This document shows, piece by piece, positions 10,229 through 19,754 of a stretch of 58,000 bases of DNA. The position numbers and the translations under genes are program-made. Positions within the stretch are counted from its first letter, which is position 1. Each line of letters begins with the position of its first letter. The notes beneath the pieces are model-generated. The model saw only the letters and a program-made list of their open reading frames with translations. It ran no database searches and was not told the DNA's origin. Source of the stretch: Adiantum capillus-veneris (lineage: Eukaryota; Streptophyta; Polypodiopsida; Polypodiales; Pteridaceae); contig CM043963.1 in NCBI GenBank assembly GCA_014529385.2, positions 109,536,912-109,594,911 on the forward strand, in the 5' to 3' direction.

Positions 10229-11707
10229 TGTCACGAGGACGTGGCAGTTATTAACCATGTCACAGAGATGTGGCAACTGCTAACCTTGGTTGTTGGTTTC
10301 TTTCCAATGGGGTTTATTTTATTTGTTTAAGACCCTCTTTTTGAAGTAGCAAACGGTCGGGACATTGTATGGCCAATGTGAACGGTAGATTCACCCGCAG
10401 ACGGGAAGTGGTCGGCACTGGAATTCGTATGGTAAGAGGATGTCTAGGCTCAGAGCAAGATCATATAGGTCCCCCCGTCGCACTTAGCAAGTTGGTGGAT
10501 ACTAGGAAGTGAACTCAATTAAGGTGTAAAGTCAAGGTGGGACTACCAACAAAAAGTATCCGACAGTTGGGCCACATTGCAATTTTGGATGCGGTTCCAA
10601 TGAGGATAGATGGTCAGAAGACCAGTGGGAGCCCAACGGAAGCATCTCCTAAAATTTAGGGAACTGCTATTTTGGGCCGTGAAATGTGTTCGCGTCATTA
10701 TCTCCGGTATGACTAGGGGAACACTTTATAACTCTGCCGCGAAGTCAACTGACGCGTCGGTTGGGATATTTTTAAGCGGCGAACCCGAAACGGGAAAATG
10801 CTTGTAAATGCGCCAAGTGTCACATTTTCAGGGACTTGCCTCTTCCAGAAAAATGGGCGCTGAATTTTTAAGCTGGGATGAGCCTCATTTGCAACCTGTC
10901 ACAGGTTAAGAGCTATGGAGTGCTTTCTTTCCCTCTCATGTACAGTGTGGTGCTAGGAGTGATGCCCTGCACACTACACACTGCTCTCTCTCTCCCCTAC
11001 GTGCAGTTATGTGATGCCCCACAAGAGGGCTCCTCATTTGACTGATGTACAGTTGTGTGGGTTCATGCTTTTGTGCTGAGGCAAGAGCCTCCTTGAGCAG
11101 GAACAGGGGTAGCTAGCTGCTGCTCCAAAGCAGGCACTGGTGAGGGTCATAACCTCATCGTACAGGTGCAAAATCAGCGCTGTGTATGCGCTGTAAATTC
11201 ACTGTTTTTCAGCCGTACGGACGCCAGGATCATTGGGAATCGTGCCCCACTGGCAGAGGACAGTTAGGGGACTGTTTAGGGCTGAAAACAGGGCAAAAAC
11301 CATTAAATACAGCGTGCTGAATTTACTGTTTTTGGACAGGAATCAGAGGGTATACGGCAGTGCAAGCGAGTTCCAGCAGGGGAATTGGTGTCGCGCAAGT
11401 TTTGGGGCTGTTATGCTGCCGAAATTTGGCCAAATCAAATGGTATCTAGGTGGATACACGTGAAGGATTCCCAGGACCTTATCTTGTAATTTACCCTCCT
11501 AAAGAATAAAGAAATACCGAAAGGGGCGCCAATTTTGGGGCCTACAGGTTGTCGGCGTCTGCTCGGAGCATTCTAGCTTCCGAGCCGTGTGTGTATTCAA
11601 GTGTTAATTCCCGTCGCAGGTCTTCTTTGCAAAGTGCTCTGTGTGTGTGTTTAAAGTAAAGAATTTCGGGTGAAAGCCAACGCCTACCGCCCTACGGGCC
11701 GGTTTCA
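10229..11707 (+). mobile_element. Solo LTR of family C inserted in element A's RT gene
   Basis: The 1479-bp LTR has TGTCACGAGGACG...GGTTTCA ends and matches the C LTRs at 16370-17850 and 23327-24802 (which are in the opposite orientation). It is flanked by a perfect 5-bp duplication ATCTG (10224-10228 and 11708-11712). No internal sequence is left, so it is a product of LTR-LTR recombination. The RT reading of A is continuous across it once one ATCTG is removed. Confidence 0.95.
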
Positions 11708-11712
11708 ATCTG

Positions 11713-12400
11713 CTACAGGTCTTTCAGACATTGCGAGATCACAAGTTGGTGATCAATGCAAAGAAGAGAATTTTTCTTATCAGAGTTACACTTTTTGGGA
11801 CACATCGTCTCAGCAGAGCAGGAGTGCAGATGGACCTGGCCAAGATTGAGACTATACGTGATTGGCCCGATTTGAAGAATGTCCATGAAGTAAGAAGCTT
11901 CTTGGGCTTATGTTCTTACTACCGGCGGTTCATTAGAAAGTTTGTAGAGGTTGCTTCCCCTTTGCATATCTTGACACAGAAAGGAGTCCCTTTCTCGTGG
12001 AGACCCACAAAGGTGACTGCCTTTCAGACGTTGAAAGAGAAATTGACTACGGGACCAATTTTGACTTTGCCGGATTTGCAAAAGTCATTTGAAGTATATT
12101 GTGATGCTTCTGGTCGTAGTCTGGGTGCGGTCTTAATGCAAGAAGGCCATGTCATTGCCTATGCGAGCCGATTGTTTTCAAGGCCGGAATTGACAGCACA
12201 GATTTATGAGAAAGAGCTTTTGGCGGTTATCCATGCTCTTACTCAGTGGCGACATTACCTACTTGGAGCCGATTTTACGGTCTTCACTGATCATCAGAGT
12301 TTACGCTACTTGTCACTGAAGCAGCTATCAAAAAAGCAGATGCGGTGGGCTAACATCTTGTCACAGTTTCACTTCCAGATTGTCCATGTGCAGGGATAGA
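11713..12400 (+). pseudogene. RT thumb and RNase H of element A
   Basis: The frame at 11731-12399 starts just after the solo LTR. It encodes the RT connection (VRSFLGLCSYYRRFI, ASPLH) and then RNase H: FEVYCDASGRSLGAVLMQ near 12090, YEKELLAVIHAL near 12210 and TDHQSLRYL near 12290. The catalytic residues D, E and D are present. A stop (TAG) at about 12397-12399 separates it from the tether 'KNLVVDALSRKP', which continues in frame, so the domain was recently intact. Confidence 0.88.
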
Positions 12401-12872
12401 AGAACTTGGTGGTAGATGCTTTGTCTCGGAAGCCGTTGGTCTTGGCTATTTCCGCGTTTTATCATAGAAGCTTCGAGGACATGGTCAATCAGTAGGCCAC
12501 AGATCCAGATTTTTCAAATGTATTCGGTCGAATATAGAATGGGGAGGTAGTAGCGGGATATTCTATTCGGGATGGCTACTTGATGAAGAAAACGATGTTG
12601 TGCGTTACACAACCGTTGAGGGAAAGGTTCTAACCGAATGCCATTGTGCACCATTACGGGTCACCGTGGCATTGATACCACCTTGAACGGTGTGGCTACT
12701 TCTTTTGGCCGAGACTCAAGAAGGAAGTGGACTATTTTGTACGCAGTTGTTTGGTATGCCAGAAGGTCAAGTTTGACAGGCATAAAGCACACGGATTGTT
12801 ACAGCCTTTACCCATTCCCACCCGCCCTTGGGAAAGTATTGCTATGGATTTCATTTTTATCTCCCGAAGACA
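12400..12872 (+). pseudogene. RNase H-integrase tether and integrase zinc-binding region of element A
   Basis: It follows the RNase H frame with VDALSRKP, then several stops. A HHCC-type region around 12560-12790 is recognisable only as pieces in different frames (ITGHRGIDTTLNGV at 12650-12690, then LVCQKVKFD-like DNA at 12750-12785). It ends in the segment before the DDE core at 12872, where B-1 begins; the DDE core continues at 28339. Confidence 0.75.
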
Positions 12873-12877
12873 CAGAG

Positions 12878-14031
12878 TGTAAGGTGTAGCGGAAGTGAAT
12901 GTTGAACTTTGCTCAGAATGAGTGCTCCGATGTGTGCTCAAGGGTTCCTTTTACTTACGGAAGGGAGAGCCTTCCGTTCCTTTAGTGAGAGAGTGCAAAT
13001 GATCACAAACAAAGTGGATAAACACTGTGAATGAAGGTGTTGAGATTGAGAGATAGAGAGAGAAGAATATGACACCAGAATGTTGTGAACCCTCATCCAA
13101 AGGCCCCACTCTCTATGGCGAGAGCGGTCTATTATTGATTGCACAAATCTCTACAATGCAATGGACTTGCCGACGATGTCGACGACGACGAGGTGGGGCT
13201 GAAATCTGCAAATCTTGTATCTGTTGAATTCTGACTCTATGCCGGTGACGACGGCGATGACAATGATGCGACGATGACGTGCTGAAAACGCAGATGTTGA
13301 AATCTGCGAATAGCGGGCTGAATCTGCAAACGCTGGCTGATCTGGCCGTGCGGCGAGGATCTGCTGCGGGAAGGTGAGCTTTGTGAGGTTTGGCGGCTGC
13401 GGTACAGAAGCTAAATGCTGAAAATGCAAAACGCTGGTGCTATGGCTGAACTGTCGTCGGAAACTGCGAAACGCTAACGCTGGTCTGCAATGCAAAACGT
13501 TGGGCTGATTTGCTGCTTGATGCAAAAATGCTAGGGAGTCTGCTATGATCTGCTGTTGCCAGGCTTCATCTGCAATTGCAAAATGTTTGGCTGATCTGCA
13601 AATGCTGGCTTCTTTGGTGGCTGAAAACGCTAGGTTGCCTGCCGGGGAGTCTTGCTGAGAAGGTGCTCTGTTGGACACTTGTCCCTGCTGCCTCTTTTGC
13701 CAGAAAACACTAGCGCTAGCTTTTCTTATATACTGCCTAAGTCAAATTGCCCTACCCATTTCCCAAGAAAGTCACTTATTAATAATAAGTGAAAAATGGC
13801 TAGGGAAAATAGGTCTGTGCATTGAAAAAATTCTCCTGATGGGTTCTGATGGTAATCTGATGATCATGCTGTGCGCAACCAGAGGATATGCATCTACTCT
13901 AAGTGCTTGGACATGCACGGTCTGCGAACAGACTCACAAAAGTGCCAGAACACTTCCTAAGCTAGGCTGACCGAACCCTTGTCATGAAGTAGCTTGTCCA
14001 CATACACATAGGGTTAGATGTGCATGTGACA
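12878..14031 (-). repeat. 3' LTR of B-1 (minus strand)
   Basis: The 1154-bp LTR has TGTCACATGCAC...CCTTACA ends on the minus strand. It contains a long array of degenerate AAACGCTAGGCTGATCTGC-like motifs at about 13250-13640. It is paired with 27239-28333. Confidence 0.92.
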
Positions 14032-14045
14032 TCCCCTCCTTTTTG
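14032..14045 (-). other. Polypurine tract of B-1
   Basis: The reverse complement AAAAAGGAGGGGA directly abuts the 3' LTR start TGTCAC. It would prime plus-strand synthesis. Confidence 0.8.
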
Positions 14046-15193
14046 AAGTGAGGTGCTGGTACCGAACTGTATGGCGTCGAGGGAGATCGCCAATTGCGTC
14101 TGGAATCTTGGGAAGGACTCTTCATTGGCCCACTCTGATGCGTGGGTCATGCGATACTTGAACTTCATAAAGGTCTGCAACGCTTGCTTCTTTGGGCCGC
14201 GCCGAAAGCGACAGTCATCTGTGGCTCCTTCAATTCTTCAACTTCGTCTATTGTCATGCGTCTACCTTCTTCAAGAATCTCCGAGGATGAAAATTCTTGA
14301 AACCACTTCCAACACAAAAACATGAACATACCCATTCCATGTAAAGTGACTGGAAAAATTCTAGTTTTCTTTAAAGATTGTGCATGTACTGTAGATGAAC
14401 ATATAGACGGAGTGCCAAACCATTCATCAAACACACACAAACAACGGAATTGAAACTTGTCTTTTTGATCTAAATCTATCAACTGTGGCAAATCACAATG
14501 GAAATGCCGATGCTTGATGCTCAATCCTTCTTGTGCTCTTTCGGATACTGTGTCATGCCAAGGAAGAGACATGGAATGTGAATTCCTTGGGTGCAAACAT
14601 TTCATCTTTTCATGAGTAATCCGCATACATCCGTGCTCAGTCATGAGTGAATCGTGTTCATCGTACCATATGGCATGCCTATGAAAAGGGACCACATAAG
14701 GACGATGACTAAAATACAAGAAACCATCGCGAATGAAACACTCGAACAATGCGTGTTGACTAATCATGCGCACACATAATACTTCGTGTGGGGGTTCTTG
14801 GGACCTTGACTCGAGAGCCAAGATCCATTCTTCGTGATTGATCTAATATGCAATGAGGTTAGCTTCACTAGAAAAAGCATCAACTAAACCATCATCCTTG
14901 TGAACAATCACATCTTTATCGTGCAAATCATCATCATTGTGAATAATCACATCTTTATCATGCAAATCATCTGTGTCGTGCTTTGGAGAAGACAAGTTTG
15001 AGAGAGTCTCCTTCTCTTGATTCTTTTCAATCTTCGCGTGCACATTAGAAATGAGAGATGAAGAATGAACAACTTCCTCCCCACGAATGACAATGGGAGA
15101 GTCACTTTTGGCATTGAAAGTGAAAGTATTGGCTGCCCAATAATTAAGGGGGTTATGCTCATGAAACCATTGAATGCCTAAAAGCATATCACA
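14046..15193 (-). pseudogene. B-1 second half of protease plus conserved unknown His/Cys-rich segment
   Basis: The frame at 14843-15187 (minus) gives the distal retropepsin motif MLLGIQWFHEHNPL, then a linker with two copies of an Asp/His repeat (HDDLHDKDVIVHK type). The frame at 14165-14821 encodes about 210 residues that match the B-3 protein (37600-38200) along their length. This includes CVRMIS, HALFECFIRD, FLYFSHRPYV, HGCMRITHEKMKCLHP, NSHSMSLPWHD and HGMGMFMFLCW. After a shift the reading continues (13962-14180) through an AISLDAIQFGT stretch to the purine tract. I do not recognise the segment. It sits where RT would be expected. Confidence 0.75.
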
Positions 15194-15198
15194 TCCTG

Positions 15199-15358
15199 TG
15201 AAACCGGCCCGTAGGGCAGTAGGCGTTGGCTTTCACCCGAAATTCTTTACTTTAAACACACACACAGAGCACTTTGCAAAGAGAACCTGCGACGGGAGTT
15301 AACACTTGAATACACACACGGCTCGGAAGCTAGAATGCTCCGAGCAGACGTCGACAAC
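15199..15358 (-). repeat. Terminal 160 bp of a C LTR (truncated outer 3' LTR)
   Basis: It matches the first 160 bp (plus sense) of the LTRs at 16370 and 23327 up to 'gacaac', then changes to gag sequence ('tttaccgctgc'). The shared AAC at the junction suggests microhomology-mediated deletion. Confidence 0.9.
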
Positions 15359-16369
15359 TTTACCGCTGCACCACCTTCTTTGTAAGCCTTCGGCTTCTCT
15401 AGTGCCCCCAAGTTGTCATACGGGATGGTCTGCAACATGGGCACTGTACTAGGCATGATCGGCACGTGTTGGCCATTCACAATTTGCGTCGGAGGTGCGA
15501 TATCTGGCTGCTGTCCAGAAAAACCAGCCATGCCAAAATGACCCTGTGGCACCCCAAACTGGCTCTGGTTGCCGTGGAAACCTTGCTGCATGCCGATAGT
15601 ACCATACATGGGGTTTGGCATGATGCCTTGCATACCCCCGAACACTGTTCCTGGCATGTACGGCTGACTTCCAGACGCATAACCAGCCATACTTTGGAAC
15701 ACTGATCCACCCCCGAAATACCCAGGATGTACCGTGGGTGGTGGAAAAACTGAGTGCATAGCCTGGTATCCAGCTCCCTGTCCATTCAAGACAGCATGCT
15801 GGCTCTGAAAGGTGGCGGGCTGAACTGGCATAACCTGTGGAATAGGCGTTCTAGCCACCTGTTCAAGCGCGGGAGGAACCTGCTTTGGAGCCCCCGACTC
15901 CGCAACATGCGAGTGTTCCCTTTCTTCCTGCGCCTCATGAAGTACCTGGGCTTGAGCTTCAACAAGCTCCGTACGCGGCGTAGGTTGCCTATTTTGGTGT
16001 TGCACTGGTGGCGCTTGCAAGAATTCCATAAACCTCGGATTCTGCACCAGCTGCGAAAAGACATTCACCGCGGCAACTTACTGAGTCTTAAACGCATCAT
16101 CCTCAAGTTGCCCTGTCATAAAGCCCTGTACTACTGGAGGGACATTCACGTTGACAGGAGGTACAGACTGACGTGGCCGTGAGCTCTCGCCAATCTCAAA
16201 AACCATAGGAATCTCCTGCCTGTCCTTTGGAGAGGAACCCTCTTCCATAATTCCCTTCCCCTTGTCGGCCATAGTGTAATCCCCGTGTTCTTGCACTGTG
16301 TGTCTTACCCTGAACAATCCAGGCTCACTCTTTGAGGAAAAAGTGATTGATGTCCCGGCAACGGAACCA
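15356..16369 (-). pseudogene. Duplicate 5' part of C gag
   Basis: It is nearly identical to 22312-23326. It encodes the Gag N-terminus: the MADKGKGIMEEG start region, a Pro/Gln-rich part, then a Gly/Met/Gln-rich low-complexity region. One base change makes a stop (TAA on the minus strand, plus 16078-16080) where the main copy has a Leu codon. It ends in the LTR fragment at 15358, so no core, protease or pol follows. A primer site copy at 16344-16369 precedes it. Confidence 0.9.
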
Positions 16370-17850
16370 TGAAACCGGCCCGTAGGGCGGTAGGCGTTGG
16401 CTTTCACCCGAAATTCTTTACTTTAAACACACACACAGAGCACTTTGCAAAGAGAACCTGCGACGGGAGTTAACACTTGAATACACACACGGCTCGGAAG
16501 CTAGAATGCTCCGAGCAGACGCCGACAACCTGTAGGCCCCAAAATTGGCGCCCCTTTCGGTATTTCTTTATTCTTTAGGAGGGTAAATTACAAGGTAAGG
16601 TCCTGGGAATCCTTCACGTGTATCCACCTAGATACCATTTGATTTGGCCAAATTTCGGCAGCATAACAGCCCCAAAACTTGCGCGAAACCAATTCCCCTG
16701 CTGGAACTCGCTTGCACTGCCGTATACCCTCTGATTCCTGTCCAAAAACAGTAAATTCAGCGTGCTGTATTTACTGGTTTTTGCCCTGTTTTCAGCCCCA
16801 AACAGTCCCCTAACTGTCCTTTGCCAGTGGGGCACGATTCCCAATGATCCTGGCGTCCGTACGGCTGAAAAACAGTGAATTTACAGCGCATACACAGCGC
16901 TGATTTTGCACCTGTACGGTGAGGTTATGACCCTCATCAGTGCCTGCTTTGGAGTAGCAGTTAGCTACCCCTGTTCCTGCTCAAGGAGGCTCTTGCCTCA
17001 GCACAAAAGCATGAACCCACACAACTGTACATCAGTCAAATGAGTAGCCCTCTTGTGGGGCATCACATAACTGCACGTAGGGGAGAGAGAGAGAGCAGTG
17101 TGTAGTGTACAGGGCATCACTCCTAGCACCACACTGTACATGAGAGGGAAAGAAAGCACTCCATAGCTCTTAACCTGTGACAAAAGCTGAAATGAGGCCT
17201 CTCCCAGCATAAAAATCAGCGCCCATTTTTCTGCAAGAGGAAAGTTCACCAAAATGTGACACTTGGCGCATTTTAAAGCATTTTCCCGTTTCGGGTTCGC
17301 CGCTTAAAAATATCCCAACCGACGCGTCAGTTGACTTCGCGGTAGAGTTATAAAGTGTTCCCCTAGTCATACCGGAGGTAATGACGCGAACACATTTCAC
17401 GGCCCAAAATAGCAATTCCCTAAATTTTAGGAGATGCTTCCGTTGGGCTCCCACTGGTCTTCTGACCATCTATCCTCATTTGGACCGCATCCAAAAATGC
17501 AATGTGGCCCAACTGTCACATACTTTTTGTTGGTAGTCCCACCTTGACTTTACGCCTTAATTGAGTTCACTTCCTAGTATCCACCAACTTGCTAAGTGCG
17601 ACGGGGGGACCTATATGATCTTGCTCTGAGCCTAGACATCCTCTTACCATACGAATTCCAGTGCCGACCACTTCCCATCTGCGGGTGAATCTACCCTTCA
17701 CATTGGCCATACAATGTCCGACCGTTTGCTACTTCAAAAAGAGGGTCTCAAAACAAATAAAATAAACCCCATTGGAAAGAAACCAACAACCAAGGTTAGC
17801 AGTTGCCACATCTCTGTGACATGGTTAATAACTGCCACGTCCTCGTGACA
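16370..17850 (-). repeat. Middle LTR of the C array
   Basis: The 1481-bp LTR has TG...CA ends. On the high side (17851-17866) lies a purine tract. On the low side lies a primer-type site, as expected for an LTR that serves as 3' end of one unit and 5' end of the next. Confidence 0.94.
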
Positions 17851-17866
17851 TACCCCCCTCTTGAAA
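17851..17866 (-). other. Polypurine tract of C
   Basis: The reverse complement ends TTTCAAGAGGGGGGTA directly against TGTCACGAGG. It is similar to the tract of A (TTTCAAGAGGGGGATG). Confidence 0.85.
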
Positions 17867-18020
17867 TCGCAAACGTCCTCGATTGCATACCATAAATACA
17901 CGCCATTGATGATCTTGTGCTAGTAACACTCTTTTATCATCGCATGTATCCGCAAGAAAGGTCGTAACATACATAGATACAAATGACTTAATGAGGCCTT
18001 CATACTTTTGCCATTTCCAT

Positions 18021-19754
18021 CTATGGCACTGAACTCATATGTACATTTGATGTACTAGCTCTATCATTACCCCTCCTTTGAACACGTTGGGTTGGGGCAT
18101 AAGTAGGCCGTAACCCAAAGGCTTCAAGGTAAAGCTGCAATACATTTGGTGACTCTGACAGTTCATGCTCTTCCATCCACTTTGCATCCATAGGCGGATA
18201 GTTCTTGAACTTCACCAAATAGCGTCTTGCAACTTGTCCTTTAACTTTTCTATCCTTATGTGCCAAAACTTGCTCAGGTACCAGGATCTCATCAAGTTCC
18301 TCAACTTCTGGCTGATCCTCAACTGGCATATCTTCTGGCACATCACCCACGAAGGGTCTTAGAAGACTCACGTGAAACGCATTATGAATCTTCCATGCAT
18401 CAGGCAATTTCAGCCTGTAAGCCACATCGCTGATCTTGTCAAGCACTTGAAAAGGCCCATAGTAACGCATGCTGAGCTTAGGAAACAGCCGTTCCTTGCC
18501 CTTCATCTTCTTTAACCTTGCCTTTTCGAACCTTAAGAGAACCCAATCACCAGGTGATAGTAGCAATTCACGACGGTGACGATCAGCAGCCTTTTTCTGT
18601 TTTGCCTGAGTCTTCTCTAAGGCAACTTTAATCTTCTTATACATCTCATCCATGTTCTCAACATATCGATCTGCCTCAAAGATCTTGTCCTTTGTGTGCA
18701 AAATGGGAGGAACCTTTTTGCCGCCTTCAACAATTTCAAAAGGTGCTTTGCCAGTAGACGAATGCACCGTATTATTGTACGCATACTCAAGCATAGGCAA
18801 ATACTGTTCCCACTTGCCCTTATCATCTGACACATAGCATTTCAGCAGATCTAAGACAGTAGAATTGGCCTCTTCTGACTGTCCATCAGTTTGTGGATGA
18901 AACGAAGACGAGAACTTGAGCGTAGTTCCCATGTTCTCAAACAATCCTCTCCAGAACAAACTGGTCATGCGAGGATCACGATCACTGATAATCGATTGTG
19001 GCATACCATGGTACTTAAACACATTGTACATGAACAAGCGTGCCATCTGATTAGATTTTATCTTCTTCCTGACAGGGATAAAATGGGCCTGCTTGCTGAA
19101 CCTGCAAATAATGGTCCATATACCATCATTCCCTGTTGGCGTCCTTGGAAGATCAAAAATAAAGTCCATAGCAACGCTTTCCCATGGCTTATCCGGAATC
19201 GGCAGTGGTTGTAACAACCCTGGTGCCTTTTGCCTGTCAAACTTGACCTTTTGGCAAACTATGCATGCTCGCACAAAGGCATCCACATCTCTCCTCAAGG
19301 TAGGCCAATAGAAGAACGTCTCTACCTCTTTAACTGTTGCATCAATGCCACGATGCCCTGCATACGGTGGGACATGACTCTCTTCCATGACCTTATGTCG
19401 CAGTGGCCTAGTGACACAAAGTCTGCCATGCATCATCATAAAACCATCTCTGACGAGGTAATGCTCGTGATGTTGCCCCTCTTGTAACTGTTCAAAGATC
19501 CTTGCAAAATCTTCATCAGCAGTATACTGTTCCTTCATGTCATCTAACTCATGATGATAAGGAATTGACACAGCTGAAATTTGTGGCTTTCTTGATAATG
19601 CATCAGCCACAACATTCTTCTTGCCTTCCACATGCATAATCTGGAAGTGGAACATGGAAAGAATGTTTGCCCATCGCATATGCTTTTCGGATAACTTTGA
19701 CTTTGTCAAGAAGTATCGCAAGGTCTGATGATCTGTTTGGACAACAAAAAGCAC
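18021..19754 (-). CDS. C pol, 3' part: RNase H end, integrase and chromodomain-like tail
   Basis: This 577-residue open frame begins in RNase H (TDHQTLRYF) and the tether VVADALSRKP. The integrase zinc site is H127, H134, C164 and C167. The DDE core is D197 (MDFIFDLP), D258 (SDRDPRMTS) and E294 (DGQSEEAN), with 35 residues between the last two as in active enzymes. Next come the GPFQVLDKISDVAYRL and HNAFHVSLL motifs of the integrase C-terminus. The final ~60 residues (RRYLVKFKNYPPMDAKWMEEHEL, then LQLYLEAFG) resemble a chromodomain, which in chromoviruses guides insertion. It is in a different frame from the upstream Gag-Pol. The join lies near 19754 and needs one extra or two missing bases, so this copy probably cannot make the whole polyprotein. 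Confidence 0.92.
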   Translation of the reverse strand: MLFVVQTDHQTLRYFLTKSKLSEKHMRWANILSMFHFQIMHVEGKKNVVADALSRKPQISAVSIPYHHELDDMKEQYTADEDFARIFEQLQEGQHHEHYLVRDGFMMMHGRLCVTRPLRHKVMEESHVPPYAGHRGIDATVKEVETFFYWPTLRRDVDAFVRACIVCQKVKFDRQKAPGLLQPLPIPDKPWESVAMDFIFDLPRTPTGNDGIWTIICRFSKQAHFIPVRKKIKSNQMARLFMYNVFKYHGMPQSIISDRDPRMTSLFWRGLFENMGTTLKFSSSFHPQTDGQSEEANSTVLDLLKCYVSDDKGKWEQYLPMLEYAYNNTVHSSTGKAPFEIVEGGKKVPPILHTKDKIFEADRYVENMDEMYKKIKVALEKTQAKQKKAADRHRRELLLSPGDWVLLRFEKARLKKMKGKERLFPKLSMRYYGPFQVLDKISDVAYRLKLPDAWKIHNAFHVSLLRPFVGDVPEDMPVEDQPEVEELDEILVPEQVLAHKDRKVKGQVARRYLVKFKNYPPMDAKWMEEHELSESPNVLQLYLEAFGLRPTYAPTQRVQRRGNDRASTSNVHMSSVP

